Shown one piece after another: positions 42,879 to 52,269 of a stretch of DNA of 64,000 bases. The stretch's first letter is position 1, and every line of letters begins with the position of its first letter. This DNA comes from Bradyrhizobium sp. CCBAU 53338 (GTDB taxonomy: Bacteria > Pseudomonadota > Alphaproteobacteria > Rhizobiales > Xanthobacteraceae). Made by a program: the position numbers and the translations under genes. The DNA lies in NCBI RefSeq assembly GCF_015291665.1, contig NZ_CP030048.1:5394001-5458000 (forward strand), in the 5' to 3' direction. Below the pieces are notes generated by a model that worked only from the letters and a program-made list of their open reading frames with translations, was not told where the DNA came from and did no database searches.

Positions 42879-44294
42879 TTGAGGGTCTTGTTCGTCACGA
42901 CAGAGATGGACGACTTCGTCCGCGTCGGCGGACTTGGTGCCGTTTCTGCTGCCCTTCCCCGAGCGCTCCGCCCCTTCGCCGATATCCGGATCATGCTGCC
43001 CGGCTATCGCGACATCATCGAGCAACTCACGCATATTCAGATCGTTGGGCGCTGCCCCGCGTTCGCGGAAATGCCCGCCTGTTCGCTCGGCCGCGCCGCG
43101 ACCAAGGACGGCCTGCCGGTCTACGTGCTGCTGTGCTCACAACTCTACGACCGGCCCGGCAACCCCTACGGCGACGAAGCCGGGCGCGACTGGCCCGACA
43201 ACGATATCCGCTTCGCGCGCTTTGCCTCGGCGGCCGCTGAGCTTGCCATGGGCAAGCTGGACAAGAATTGGGCAGCAGACCTGATCCATGCCAACGATTG
43301 GCAAGCCTCTCTGGTGCCGGCCTACCTCGCCTGGCAAGGCGCCAGGCTGCCGTCGATCCTGACCATCCACAACCTCGCCTATCAGGGTCTCTTCCCGAAG
43401 GACTCGCTGCGGCGGATCGGCGTCCCCGAAAGCTCCTTCCACATCGACGGCGTCGAGTTCTACGACCAGCTCTCTTTCCTCAAAGCCGGCCTCGTCTATG
43501 CCTCGCATCTCACCACCGTCAGCGGCACCTATGCGCGCGAGATCACCACGGAAGAATTCGGTTGCGGCCTCGAAGGCCTGCTCCGCATCCGTTCCGATGC
43601 GTCCGAGCTGACCGGAATTCTCAACGGCATCGACGAGAGCTGGGACCCGCGCTCCTGCGCACAGCTCGCGCAGCAATTCGGCGCCGGCGATTGGGTCGGC
43701 AAGAAGGCCAATGCGGACTACGTCCGCAAGCAGTTTGGCCTCGCCGTCTCGCGCGGCCCGATGTTCGCGATCGTCGCACGCCTCGTGCACCAGAAGGGCA
43801 TCGACCTCGTGCTGTCGGCCGCCGACGAGATCATCGATGCCGGCGGACAGATCGTGGTCACCGGCTCCGGCGAGCCTGCGCTCGAGCAGGCGCTGATCGA
43901 CGCGCATCGCCGCCGCCCCGACGCCATCGGCGTCACCATCGGCTTCAACGAGGCCCAGGCCCGGCGCATCTTCGCCGGCAGCGATTTCACCTTGATGCCG
44001 TCGCGGTTCGAGCCCTGCGGGCTGAGCCAGATGTATGCCCAGCGCTTCGGCTCGCTGCCGATCGGCCACCAGACCGGCGGCCTTGCCGAGACCATCACCG
44101 ACGGCGAGACCGGCTTCCTGTTCTCAAAACCCTCGCACGAGTCCTTCCTCGGCGGCGTCCGCCGCGCCTTCGCCGCCTTCATGGCCCATGACCAGCTCGA
44201 CACCATGCGCCGCAGCGCCATGGGCCGGTCGTTCTCCTGGAGCATCTCGGCGGGAAGCTACAACGCACTGTACCGGAAGCTGGCGGCGGTGTGA
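42879..44294 (+). CDS. glycogen synthase (GT5), GlgA-like
   Basis: A 471-residue glycosyltransferase that would elongate alpha-1,4-glucan from ADP-glucose. The N-terminal domain holds HANDWQ and the C-terminal domain PSRFEPCGLSQMYAQRFGSLPIGHQTGGLAETI, both GT5 hallmarks. The usual KxGGL near the start is R15-V-G-G-L here, so the lysine is replaced by arginine. No ATG gives the correct N-terminus; TTG at 42879 with AGGG upstream is the only suitable start. Other glycogen genes are not adjacent. The debranching-type protein at the right end of the window is 17 kb away. Confidence 0.87.
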   Translation: MRVLFVTTEMDDFVRVGGLGAVSAALPRALRPFADIRIMLPGYRDIIEQLTHIQIVGRCPAFAEMPACSLGRAATKDGLPVYVLLCSQLYDRPGNPYGDEAGRDWPDNDIRFARFASAAAELAMGKLDKNWAADLIHANDWQASLVPAYLAWQGARLPSILTIHNLAYQGLFPKDSLRRIGVPESSFHIDGVEFYDQLSFLKAGLVYASHLTTVSGTYAREITTEEFGCGLEGLLRIRSDASELTGILNGIDESWDPRSCAQLAQQFGAGDWVGKKANADYVRKQFGLAVSRGPMFAIVARLVHQKGIDLVLSAADEIIDAGGQIVVTGSGEPALEQALIDAHRRRPDAIGVTIGFNEAQARRIFAGSDFTLMPSRFEPCGLSQMYAQRFGSLPIGHQTGGLAETITDGETGFLFSKPSHESFLGGVRRAFAAFMAHDQLDTMRRSAMGRSFSWSISAGSYNALYRKLAAV

Positions 44295-44310
44295 GGCTGC
44301 GCATTCTCTC

Positions 44311-44445
44311 GTGCTCCGGACGCAGCCCAGCGTCTCTTCGACGGTGCGCTGCTGAGCCGGAGCCCGTCTCACACCGGAGTTCGCGGCTTCTGTGTCCCGG
44401 CTCTGCGCCGCAACGCTCACGCCTTGCAGCTTGTCCGGGACACGG
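44311..44445. repeat. paired inverted repeats between convergent genes
   Basis: GCTCCGG (44313-44319) pairs with CCGGAGC (44357-44363), and GTGTCCCGG (44392-44400) with CCGGGACAC (44435-44443). Both are perfect. They lie between the glycogen synthase and DUF2236 gene ends and may serve as terminators for both, or be a dispersed intergenic element. Confidence 0.6.
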
Positions 44446-44460
44446 ATGATGGATTTGCCC

Positions 44461-45411
44461 TCACCCTTTCCCGCGTACATCCATCTGCGACCGGCCGATC
44501 CAAAGCCGATTGAGACCACGCGTCATCCAGTCGGGCTGCGGCTCGCCGCGCAGGCGCGCCTGCGCTTCCTGATAGGGGCCGACATAGCGCAGCCGATCGG
44601 GCAATTTCGGATAGATGCGCCGTATCCAACGGAGCGCGTTGTCGGCTGCTTCCTTGTCGCGCGCATCCAGCTCAAAACCAAAACCTTCGCGCAGGCGCTC
44701 CGGCAGCAGGCTCGCCGTGAGCGCGCGATACCATCGCGGCGGACGCAGCCATGGACGCGCGCCGCCAAAAATCTGCGCGGCGATCTCGCGCGCGGCCGGG
44801 CTGACGGTCAGCGTGTCGGACTGCGCCATCACCGTCATATACGCCGCAAAGCCGGACCAGTCGGCGGCCAGATCGTCCCCCGCCAGGCCGAACAACGCAC
44901 CAAAGGTCCGGCTCTCGGTCCAGTAGCGTTCGCGCTCTTCAACAGAGAGCGGCGGCAGCACCAGATCGTGCGCCATCAGCGCGGTCTCGACCAGCGTGGC
45001 ATGAACCCACCGCAGCGACGGGATGTCGTTGGCGCAGTAGCGCGAGCCGGCCGCGAAGGGTCCGACGGAAACAGGCATCTCGCCGACGATCATGCTGTGG
45101 CGCCGGTGCAGTTGCCGCGACGACAGCATGGCCCGGTCGAGCGAGCCGAACACCATCGCAAAGACGATGTCGAAAGTACGATGGAAGCGGCCGATCGGAT
45201 CGGCAAGGGTCCTCGAGTGCTCGGCGATGGCGGCCGCGACCCAGGGATGCGCGAGCTGAAGCAGCAGCGCACGGCCGGCGCCGAGAAAGATCACGGCCTC
45301 CCGATCGATCCGCCAGGTCACTGCATCAGGACCGAACACACCGGGAACCGGTCCCGCTGCACAAGCGCGGACGCGATCGAGAGCCAATTCCAGATCGGTT
45401 GCAGACACCAC
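44461..45411 (-). CDS. DUF2236/MpaB-family oxygenase-like protein
   Basis: A 316-residue all-helical protein of the DUF2236 (mycophenolic acid B-like/latex-clearing-protein) family. Family segments visible are WRIDREAVIFLGAGRALLLQLAHPWVAAAIAEH, GRFHRTFDIVFAMVFG and SLRWVHATLVETALMAH, which carry the histidines that bind haem in characterised members. Oxygenase activity is inferred. Start at GTG 45411 (or the adjacent GTG), because no ATG is available before the conserved region. It lies 72 bp downstream of the patatin gene in the same direction. Confidence 0.8.
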   Translation of the reverse strand: MVSATDLELALDRVRACAAGPVPGVFGPDAVTWRIDREAVIFLGAGRALLLQLAHPWVAAAIAEHSRTLADPIGRFHRTFDIVFAMVFGSLDRAMLSSRQLHRRHSMIVGEMPVSVGPFAAGSRYCANDIPSLRWVHATLVETALMAHDLVLPPLSVEERERYWTESRTFGALFGLAGDDLAADWSGFAAYMTVMAQSDTLTVSPAAREIAAQIFGGARPWLRPPRWYRALTASLLPERLREGFGFELDARDKEAADNALRWIRRIYPKLPDRLRYVGPYQEAQARLRGEPQPDWMTRGLNRLWIGRSQMDVRGKG

Positions 45412-45482
45412 GTGCGGAGCCTTTCGACGGTAGACCGGAGCCGACGATCCGCAAGGCCCGTGGCAATTCGATGAAGCGGGCC

Positions 45483-46625
45483 CTATTCCGCAGCCAGCGG
45501 CATCTCGTCGATATGCTCGTGCAGCACCACGCCCGACAGCGGATCGAATTCGCCGATCCACGGCGCGCGCGCGAGCACCGACCTTGTATGCGCATAGCCG
45601 GCGTCCCAGCGCTGCATGATGCCGGACGGGCTGAAGTCGATGTCCTTGGTATGGCTCTCGCGTTCGAGCTGCGGGGCCAGCAGGCGCACCACGTGCATGC
45701 GCGTCGAGCAGCCATAGCCGATCAACTCCCTCACCGCGGGATCGTCGCGCTCGCTCTGCGGCAATCGTGCCGCAAGCTGGTTGATGACGTGGCGCAAGCG
45801 ATGGGCCTGCTGCTGGCGCTCGATCTGGCTCGCGATCCGGCTGGAATATTGCACGTCCTTGTGGCGGGTCAGGACCTCGCCCATCGTGGTCGGCTCGGCC
45901 CCGACGGGATTCCACAGATGCACGGAGAAGATCAGCGAGTTCCGGCGCGGATTGTCGTCGAACACGGCTTCCGTCGGCGAATTCGAGAGAATGCCGCCAT
46001 CCCAATAGAGCTCGCCCTCGATGCGCACCGCCGGAAAGGCCGGCGGCAGCGCCCCTGACGCCATGACGTGCTTCACCGTCAGCTCGCAGTCGCGGCTGTC
46101 GAAATAGCGCATCTGGCTCGAGCCGACATGCGCAGCACCGACCGTGAGGCGCGGCGCGCCGCAATTGGCGAGGCTGAAATCGACGAGCTCGCGCAGCGTG
46201 CTCTCCAGCGGCGCGGTCGAATAATAGCCGGCCTGATCGGCGCCAAGCGGGAAGGATTCGCCGGCATGCGCCAGCGGATTGGGCTGGAAGAAGCCGGCAA
46301 TGCCGTGGGTAACGGTCGACCAATAGCCGAACATGTCATCGAAGCCGGGAATACCCGTAAGCAGGGGCCAGGCAGGCTTCTGCTCCATCCGCTTCCAGAA
46401 TTCCCGCAGGCGCGCGAGCCGGTTTTCCGGCGCATTGCCGGCGATCAGGCTCGCATTGATCGCGCCGATCGAGGTGCCGATCACCCAGTCCGGCTCGATG
46501 CCGGCCTCGTGCAGGGCCTGGTAGACTCCCGCCTGATAGGCGCCGAGCGCACCGCCGCCTTGCAGCACCAGCACGATCTGTCCCGGCAGGTCCTTGGGCC
46601 TGCACACCCCGGCATTTCCCTGCAT
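45483..46625 (-). CDS. patatin-like phospholipase
   Basis: A 380-residue serine lipase-fold protein. The oxyanion loop is LQGGGALGAYQAG, the nucleophile elbow IGTSIGAINAS (Gly-x-Ser-x-Gly) and the catalytic aspartate is in YWDGGIL, the Ser-Asp dyad of patatins. A C-terminal extension (about 290-380) ends in a region shared with bradyrhizobial patatins annotated with DUF3734. It may remodel membrane lipids or polyhydroxybutyrate-associated lipids. The ATG at 46625 (MQGNAGV) is preferred to a TTG 36 bp upstream. Confidence 0.88.
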   Translation of the reverse strand: MQGNAGVCRPKDLPGQIVLVLQGGGALGAYQAGVYQALHEAGIEPDWVIGTSIGAINASLIAGNAPENRLARLREFWKRMEQKPAWPLLTGIPGFDDMFGYWSTVTHGIAGFFQPNPLAHAGESFPLGADQAGYYSTAPLESTLRELVDFSLANCGAPRLTVGAAHVGSSQMRYFDSRDCELTVKHVMASGALPPAFPAVRIEGELYWDGGILSNSPTEAVFDDNPRRNSLIFSVHLWNPVGAEPTTMGEVLTRHKDVQYSSRIASQIERQQQAHRLRHVINQLAARLPQSERDDPAVRELIGYGCSTRMHVVRLLAPQLERESHTKDIDFSPSGIMQRWDAGYAHTRSVLARAPWIGEFDPLSGVVLHEHIDEMPLAAE

Positions 46626-46753
46626 GCCCGTCGCACTCCTGCTCCAGAGAGCCTTACGCAAGATCCTCCGGCATTGTTACGCCCGACGACCATCGGCCGT
46701 CCAGCAAGCATCGTCCGGGAAGGGGTGCGGAAAGCCGCGGAACCGAGGATGCG

Positions 46754-46924
46754 TTAACGCTTTGCCGACGCCTCTTGCGGCGGAGGATCGTCGTCGGCGA
46801 TGGCGCGCCAGGCGGCGCCATCGAGGTCGTCATACTGGCCGCTGCGGAGCGACCAGAGGAAGGCGGCGAGGCCGGCGAGGCCGAGCAACAGCGCCAGCGG
46901 CACAAGGATGACCAGGATCTCCAT
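46754..46924 (-). CDS. fixS: cbb3 oxidase maturation protein CcoS/FixS
   Basis: A 56-residue single-helix membrane protein, MEILVILVPLALLLGLAGLA then FLWSLRSGQYDDLDGAAWR, the hallmark CcoS sequence (Gln-Tyr-Asp-Asp-Leu). It is needed for cofactor insertion into the cbb3 oxidase. Its ATG overlaps the fixI stop as ATGA. Last gene of fixGHIS. Confidence 0.95.
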   Translation of the reverse strand: MEILVILVPLALLLGLAGLAAFLWSLRSGQYDDLDGAAWRAIADDDPPPQEASAKR

Positions 46925-49113
46925 CATACGATCTCCCGCGAGGCGCTGCGGGCACGCAGCGAGTTCAGCATCACCAGGATCGAGGACTCGCTCATGGCGG
47001 CTGCCGCAATCAGGGGCGTCACCACGCCGCTGATCGCAAGAGGCACAGCCAGCACGTTGTAGCCGATCGCAAGCCAGAGATTCTGCCGCATCAGATGCAG
47101 CGCCTTGCGCGCGGAATCGACGGCGGCGACGACCGGAGCCAGAGGCCGGCCGAGGAAGACGAGATCGGCGGTGGCCTGGCTCAGATGCGCGGCCGAGATC
47201 GGCGACATCGAGACATGGGCCGCCGCGAGCGAGGGCGCATCGTTCATGCCGTCCCCGACCATCAGCACCTTTGCGCCACGCCGTTTCAGCTCCTCGATGC
47301 GCGCGATCTTGTCCGCGGGTGTGACGCCGGCGCGCCATTCGGCGATGCCGAGCGCATGGGCCGCTGCGATCACCGCCGGCTCGCGGTCGCCGGACAGGAC
47401 CTCGATGCCGATGTTGCGATCCTTCAGCGCCGCGATCACGGCCTGCGCATCCGGACGCAGACCCTGGCGCACCGACAGGATGAATTTTTCCTTGCCCTTG
47501 CCGAAGGCCACGACGGACGCTTCGGGATCAAGCGAGGCGCCGGCGACCAGCGCTTCTGCGCCGCAGAAGGACGGGCGGCCCAGGCGAAGCTCGACGCCAT
47601 CGACCATTGCGCGAACGCCCTGCCCCGCCTCCTCGACGGCGCCCACGATCGGCGCCTTTGCACCAGCGGCCTGCGCCACGGCGGCGGCGACGGGATGATG
47701 GCTCGACAGCGCGAGCCTGCCGGCGAGTTCAAGAATGTCGGCGGGGATATCGGCCGCATTGGTCACGTCGAGATCGGGCAGCGTCAGCGTGCCCGTCTTG
47801 TCGAAGATGACGTGATCGGCTTCGGCGAGGCGCTCGATGGCATCGCCGGAATTGAGCAACACTCCGGCCTTGAACATCGCACCCGAGGACACCGTCTGCA
47901 CGGTGGGGATCGCGAGCCCGAGCGCGCAGGGACACGTGATGATCAGCACCGCGACACCGGTGACGACGGCATCATGCCAGCTCGCGCCGGCAACGACCCA
48001 GCCCAGAACCGTGATGAGCGCGGTCGCATGCACCACCGGCGCATAGAGCCGCGAGGCGCGATCGGCGAGCCGCATGTAGCGCGAGCGCGCCTGGAGCGCG
48101 TTGTCGAGCAACCGGGTGATCTCGGCCAGCAGCGTCGCCTCCGACGCTGCCGAGACCCGCACCCGCAGCGTGCCGGAGATGTTCATCGAGCCCGCGTAGA
48201 CAGGCGTGCCCTGCTCCGCCGTGACGTACAAGGTTTCACCGGTGATCAGGCTCTGGTCGATCTCGGAACGCCCCTCGATCACGCTGCCGTCGACCGCGCA
48301 GCGCTCGCCGGGCCGCAGCAGCACGATGTCACCGGGATGGATCGCGGCAACCGGCACTTGCGAGATCTCGTCGGGCCCCACGAACTTCGCCGCCGTCTCG
48401 GCCTTCAGCGCGGCAAGATTGCCGGCAACCGCCCGAGTCCGCCGGCGCATGTTCTGGTCGAGGAAGCGGCCGACGAGCAGGAAGGTCAGCAGCATGATCG
48501 CCGCATCGAAATAGGCATGCTCGGCGTGATGGATGGTCTCGATCACGGACATGCCGAGCGCGAGGCACACGCCGATCGAGATCGGCACGTCCATGTTGGT
48601 GGTCTTGTTCGACAGCGCCCGCCAGGCGGAGCGGAAGAAGGGCTGGCCGGCATAGGCCGCCGCCGGCAGCGCGATCAGCGCCGACAGCCAATGGAAGAAA
48701 TCGCGCTGTTCGGGCAGCATGTCCGAGACGTTGCCCGACCACACCGGTATCGAGAGCATCATCACGTTCATGGTGGCGAACGCGGCGACGCCGAGGCAGC
48801 GCAGCAGGAAGCGCGATTCCGCGACCTCCGTCACCTCGGCGCTCTCGGTCTCGTAAGGATAGGCCCTGTAGCCGAGCTCCTCGAGCCGATCGATGAAGCG
48901 CGCGGGATCCAGCGTGCCCTCCTTCCATTCCAGCGCGACACGCCGGTCGGTGAGGTTCACCCGCGCCAGCGTCACGTCGGGAATGGCGGACAGACCGCGC
49001 TCGATCTTGGCCATGCAGCCGGCGCAGTGGACGCCCTCGACCGCAAGATCGATATGCTTGAGCCCCGCGCCCGCGGCGCGGACATAGTGGGAGAAATCCC
49101 GTGACACCTGCAT
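46924..49113 (-). CDS. fixI: copper-translocating P-type ATPase CcoI/FixI
   Basis: A 729-residue inner-membrane copper exporter that supplies the cbb3 oxidase. The N-terminal heavy-metal domain has GVHCAGCM. The transmembrane CPC motif is TCPCALGLAIP, the phosphorylation site DKTGT, and the hinge MVGDGMNDAPS. The start at 49113 lies 9 bp after fixH stops. The order fixG-fixH-fixI-fixS is the classical rhizobial arrangement. Confidence 0.96.
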   Translation of the reverse strand: MQVSRDFSHYVRAAGAGLKHIDLAVEGVHCAGCMAKIERGLSAIPDVTLARVNLTDRRVALEWKEGTLDPARFIDRLEELGYRAYPYETESAEVTEVAESRFLLRCLGVAAFATMNVMMLSIPVWSGNVSDMLPEQRDFFHWLSALIALPAAAYAGQPFFRSAWRALSNKTTNMDVPISIGVCLALGMSVIETIHHAEHAYFDAAIMLLTFLLVGRFLDQNMRRRTRAVAGNLAALKAETAAKFVGPDEISQVPVAAIHPGDIVLLRPGERCAVDGSVIEGRSEIDQSLITGETLYVTAEQGTPVYAGSMNISGTLRVRVSAASEATLLAEITRLLDNALQARSRYMRLADRASRLYAPVVHATALITVLGWVVAGASWHDAVVTGVAVLIITCPCALGLAIPTVQTVSSGAMFKAGVLLNSGDAIERLAEADHVIFDKTGTLTLPDLDVTNAADIPADILELAGRLALSSHHPVAAAVAQAAGAKAPIVGAVEEAGQGVRAMVDGVELRLGRPSFCGAEALVAGASLDPEASVVAFGKGKEKFILSVRQGLRPDAQAVIAALKDRNIGIEVLSGDREPAVIAAAHALGIAEWRAGVTPADKIARIEELKRRGAKVLMVGDGMNDAPSLAAAHVSMSPISAAHLSQATADLVFLGRPLAPVVAAVDSARKALHLMRQNLWLAIGYNVLAVPLAISGVVTPLIAAAAMSESSILVMLNSLRARSASREIV

Positions 49114-49122
49114 GGCGCGACC

Positions 49123-49608
49123 TCAGTTCAGGATCACGCGATTGCGCGACAGGAACACGCGCTCACCCTTCGCATCACCCTCGATGACGAGATCCCACTG
49201 ACCCGGCGCGACGGAAGCGGCATTGCCGCGATAGATGCCGACGCCGGCCTCCGCGAGATCGACGTCGAGGTCGGCGCGCTTGTCGGTCGGCCGTTCCAGG
49301 CGGCCGCCGAATTTCAATCCGCTCAGCGGCCGTCCTGCCGCGTCGCGCGCCTCGACCTGAAGCACGGCATTGCCGTCGGCGCGCCGCTCGATATGCGCAT
49401 TCACCTTCCATTTGCGCGCGGCCTGGTCGTGCGCTGCCGAGATCTCGCGGTCATAGGCGAGACCCGCCGCATAGGGGCTGTCGACATCGGTGCCGGGCAA
49501 CGTCGCGATCGCCAGCTTCATCATGGTGACGTTGACGCCGATCACGACGCCGAAGAAAGCGACCAGCATCAGGAACACCTTGGTTCCGGTCAGCGGCTTG
49601 GCGGCCAT
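49123..49608 (-). CDS. fixH: FixH/CcoH, cbb3 oxidase assembly protein
   Basis: A 161-residue protein with a single N-terminal helix (LMLVAFFGVVIGVNVTMMKLAIATLPG) and a periplasmic immunoglobulin-like domain that ends in VFLSRNRVILN. It works with FixI in copper delivery. It starts 15 bp after fixG ends. Confidence 0.94.
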   Translation of the reverse strand: MAAKPLTGTKVFLMLVAFFGVVIGVNVTMMKLAIATLPGTDVDSPYAAGLAYDREISAAHDQAARKWKVNAHIERRADGNAVLQVEARDAAGRPLSGLKFGGRLERPTDKRADLDVDLAEAGVGIYRGNAASVAPGQWDLVIEGDAKGERVFLSRNRVILN

Positions 49609-49623
49609 TTCAATCTCCTGGTC

Positions 49624-51090
49624 TTACGGCGCGACGAAATTGTCGATGGTGGAGGCGGCCTCGCCGAGCCCGATATCGGTGACGTGGAAGTGAACCGGGA
49701 TCGACTTCTCCGGATTGCTCTCGGCCGGTGCGGTGACGAGCAGGCGCAGCTCACTGGTGGAGTCGCGCGGGATCACGATCATCGGCCTGTCCGGCGTCAC
49801 GGAGTCGGCACCGACGACATGGATCGTCGCGTTCGCCGGGCCGTCGATATCGATCGCGATGACGCGGTCATGTCCGCTCTTGTTCAGAAGCCGGGCCGTA
49901 TAGGCGTTGCGGATCGAGCCGTCACTGAGCTTGATCGCAACGGGATTGCGGTCGTGCAGCACGTTGATGTCGAGCAACGTGCGGGTCGCCAGCACGTAGA
50001 TCATGATGCCGCCGACCGCGGCGATGATCGCGCTATAGGCAATTGTACGGGGGCGGACGATGCGATAGATCGGCGCCTTGCCTTCCTGGCGGCGCTGGAT
50101 GTTGATGTCGTTGTCGTAGCCGATCAGCCGCTTCTGCCGGCCGATCTTGGCCATGACGTTGTCGCAGGCGTCGATGCAGAGCCCGCACTGGATGCATTCG
50201 AGCTGCGGCCCGTTGCGGATGTCGATGCCGGTCGGGCACACCGCGACGCACTGGTAGCAGTCGACGCAGTCGCCGACCTGCTCGCCGAGCGCGCGCAGCT
50301 CCGCGGCCTTCTTCACCGAAGTGCGCTTCTCGCCGCGATCGTAGCGATAGGTGACGTTGAGCGCCCATTCGTCGGTGAGCGCGGCCTGGATGCGCGGCCA
50401 CGGGCACATATAGGTGCAGACCTGCTCGCGCATGTAGCCGGCCAGCACGTAAGTCGTTGCGGTGAGGATGCCGATCCAGACATAGGCGATCATCGGCGCC
50501 TGGAAGGTGACGAGCTCCTTCACCAGGGTCGGCGCGTCGTTGAAGTAGAGCACCCAGGCGCCGCCGGTCCACCAGGCGATCAGCAGCCAGATCGAATGCT
50601 TGAGCACGATCTCGGAGATGCGCTCGAGCTTCATCGGATCGGTCGACGCATCCTTCTTCATCCGCTCCCGCCGGTCGCCCTCGATCAGGCGCTCGACCGC
50701 ATAGAACAGGTCTGTCCAGACCGTCTGCGGGCACAGATAGCCGCACCAGATGCGGCCGCCGACCGAGTTCATCAGGAACAGCGCCACCGCGGCGACGATC
50801 AGAAGGCCGGTAAAGTAATAGACTTCCTGCGGCCACAGCTCGATGAAGAAGAAATAGAAGCGGCTGTTGGGCAGATCGATCAGCACCGCCTGGCTGGGCG
50901 CACCGAGACCGCGATTCCACCGCACGAAGGGCAGGAAGTAGTAGACGCCGAGGCAGAACGCCATCAGGCCCCATTTGATCCGGCGGAAGGTGCCCTGGAC
51001 GCTCTGGGGATAGACCTTCTTGCGAGCCGCGTAGAGCGGCCCAACGTCATCATCGGATGTGAGGTCTTTCGGGTTCACGGTCTTGTTCAT
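49624..51090 (-). CDS. fixG: FixG/CcoG, iron-sulfur protein for cbb3 assembly
   Basis: A 488-residue membrane protein with about five helices and two ferredoxin-type [4Fe-4S] sites (CVDCYQCVAVCPTGI, then CIQCGLCIDACDNVM). It is a copper reductase needed for cbb3 assembly in characterised bacteria. The C-terminal domain is periplasmic. First gene of fixGHIS. A FixK-type box lies 63 bp upstream of its start codon and a strong hairpin separates it from fixP. Confidence 0.96.
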   Translation of the reverse strand: MNKTVNPKDLTSDDDVGPLYAARKKVYPQSVQGTFRRIKWGLMAFCLGVYYFLPFVRWNRGLGAPSQAVLIDLPNSRFYFFFIELWPQEVYYFTGLLIVAAVALFLMNSVGGRIWCGYLCPQTVWTDLFYAVERLIEGDRRERMKKDASTDPMKLERISEIVLKHSIWLLIAWWTGGAWVLYFNDAPTLVKELVTFQAPMIAYVWIGILTATTYVLAGYMREQVCTYMCPWPRIQAALTDEWALNVTYRYDRGEKRTSVKKAAELRALGEQVGDCVDCYQCVAVCPTGIDIRNGPQLECIQCGLCIDACDNVMAKIGRQKRLIGYDNDINIQRRQEGKAPIYRIVRPRTIAYSAIIAAVGGIMIYVLATRTLLDINVLHDRNPVAIKLSDGSIRNAYTARLLNKSGHDRVIAIDIDGPANATIHVVGADSVTPDRPMIVIPRDSTSELRLLVTAPAESNPEKSIPVHFHVTDIGLGEAASTIDNFVAP

Positions 51091-51146
51091 CGCTCAGGTC
51101 GCCTCAGGAGGTGCGATTAAACCTAGACCCGACGCCGCTGGGCCAG

Positions 51147-51160
51147 TTGATCCAGCGCAA
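51147..51160 (-). promoter_or_regulatory. FixK2-type box of fixGHIS
   Basis: On the minus strand TTGC-GCTGGA-TCAA matches the TTG(A/C)-N8-CAA form of the bradyrhizobial FixK2 box. Its centre is about 63.5 bp upstream of the fixG ATG, almost the same distance as the fixN box, which supports function. Confidence 0.65.
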
Positions 51161-51186
51161 GCGGGGGCGAATTTGTTCGCCCCCGC
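51161..51186 (-). terminator. hairpin between fixP and fixG
   Basis: Perfect 11-bp arms GCGGGGGCGAA and TTCGCCCCCGC enclose a 4-nt loop. Read leftward it follows fixP and abuts the FixK-type box of fixG, whose TTGC provides only a weak U-run. It probably separates fixNOQP from fixGHIS. Confidence 0.6.
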
Positions 51187-51211
51187 CAGCCGCCGATCGA
51201 CGCTTTTCCGG

Positions 51212-52084
51212 CTATTTTCCGCCGCCCAGCGAGTGGACGTACACCGCCATCGCCTTGATGGTCGACGGATCGAGTCGCCCCTCCCAAGCCGGCATGACGC
51301 CAGCGCGGCCCTGGCTGATGGTCTCGATCAGGGTCGCCTCGTCGGAGCCGTAGAGCCAGATCTTGTCGGTCAGGTTGGGCGCACCGAGCTCCTGGTTGCC
51401 CTTGCCGCCATCGCCGTGGCAGGCGACGCAATTGTCCGCGAAGATCTTCTCGCCCTTAGCCGGGTCATAGCCCTTCCGGGTCGAGAGCCCCGACAGCGAG
51501 CGCACGTAATTGGCGACCGTGACGATCTCGTCCGGCTTCAGCACGCCGTCCTTGCCGAAGGCCAGCATCTGGCCCTCATGGGTCTTGGCGTGTCCGGATC
51601 GCGCGCCGAACTGGATCGTCTGCATGATCTGGTCGAGGGTACCGCCCCACAGCCAGTCGTCGTCGTTCAGGTTCGGAAAGCCCTTGGCACCGGCCGCGCC
51701 CGAGCCGTGGCACGGCGCGCAATTGTCGCCGAACACGGTCTTGCCCTTGGCACGGGCGAGCGCCAGCAAGGCCGGGTCCTTCTCGATGTCGGCGAGCGAG
51801 GCCGCGCCCAGCGCGGCCATCTTGTCACCGCGGATCTTCTCGAGATTGGCGAGTTCGACCGCGACGTCGGCGCGCGAGGAATAGCCGAACAGGCCGGTGG
51901 TGTTGCTGGAGATCAGCGGCCAGGCCGGATAGACGATCCAGTAGCCGATCGACCAGACGATGGTGAGGTAGAAGCAGATCACCCACCAGCGCGGCAGCGG
52001 CGTGTTGAGCTCCTTGATGCCGTCCCACTCATGCCCGGTCGTGGCCCTGCCGGTGACGGAATCGATTTCGCTATGATCGGTCAT
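51212..52084 (-). CDS. fixP: cbb3 oxidase di-haem subunit CcoP/FixP
   Basis: A 290-residue membrane-anchored cytochrome c. An N-terminal helix (WWVICFYLTIVWSIGYWIVYPAWPL) is followed by two c-type haem motifs, CAPCH and CVACH, with axial methionines downstream. It passes electrons from cytochrome c to the oxidase core. It starts 6 bp after fixQ ends. Confidence 0.96.
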   Translation of the reverse strand: MTDHSEIDSVTGRATTGHEWDGIKELNTPLPRWWVICFYLTIVWSIGYWIVYPAWPLISSNTTGLFGYSSRADVAVELANLEKIRGDKMAALGAASLADIEKDPALLALARAKGKTVFGDNCAPCHGSGAAGAKGFPNLNDDDWLWGGTLDQIMQTIQFGARSGHAKTHEGQMLAFGKDGVLKPDEIVTVANYVRSLSGLSTRKGYDPAKGEKIFADNCVACHGDGGKGNQELGAPNLTDKIWLYGSDEATLIETISQGRAGVMPAWEGRLDPSTIKAMAVYVHSLGGGK

Positions 52085-52090
52085 GATCTC

Positions 52091-52255
52091 TCACTCCTCC
52101 CGCAGCGGCAGGCTCGCCGCTTCGTCGAACGCGGCCTTGTTGCGGGGCCAAAATGCGTAGGCGATGATCGCGAGAAAGATCGCGACGAAGACCGGCGTCC
52201 AGATCGTGGTCACGAGACCGGACGCGAGATTGTCGAGTGTCAGGATGGCTTTCAT
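52091..52255 (-). CDS. fixQ: cbb3 oxidase small subunit CcoQ/FixQ
   Basis: A 54-residue single-helix protein (WTPVFVAIFLAIIAYAFWP) with a charged tail, the size and layout of CcoQ, which stabilises the complex. It lies between fixO and fixP, 14 bp after fixO. Confidence 0.94.
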   Translation of the reverse strand: MKAILTLDNLASGLVTTIWTPVFVAIFLAIIAYAFWPRNKAAFDEAASLPLREE

Positions 52256-52269
52256 CGGTGGATGCCTTC

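Noticed and set aside
47095..49104. Long plus-strand frame opposite fixI
   Set aside because: Shadow of a conserved P-type ATPase; low-complexity Arg/Asp/Gly composition.
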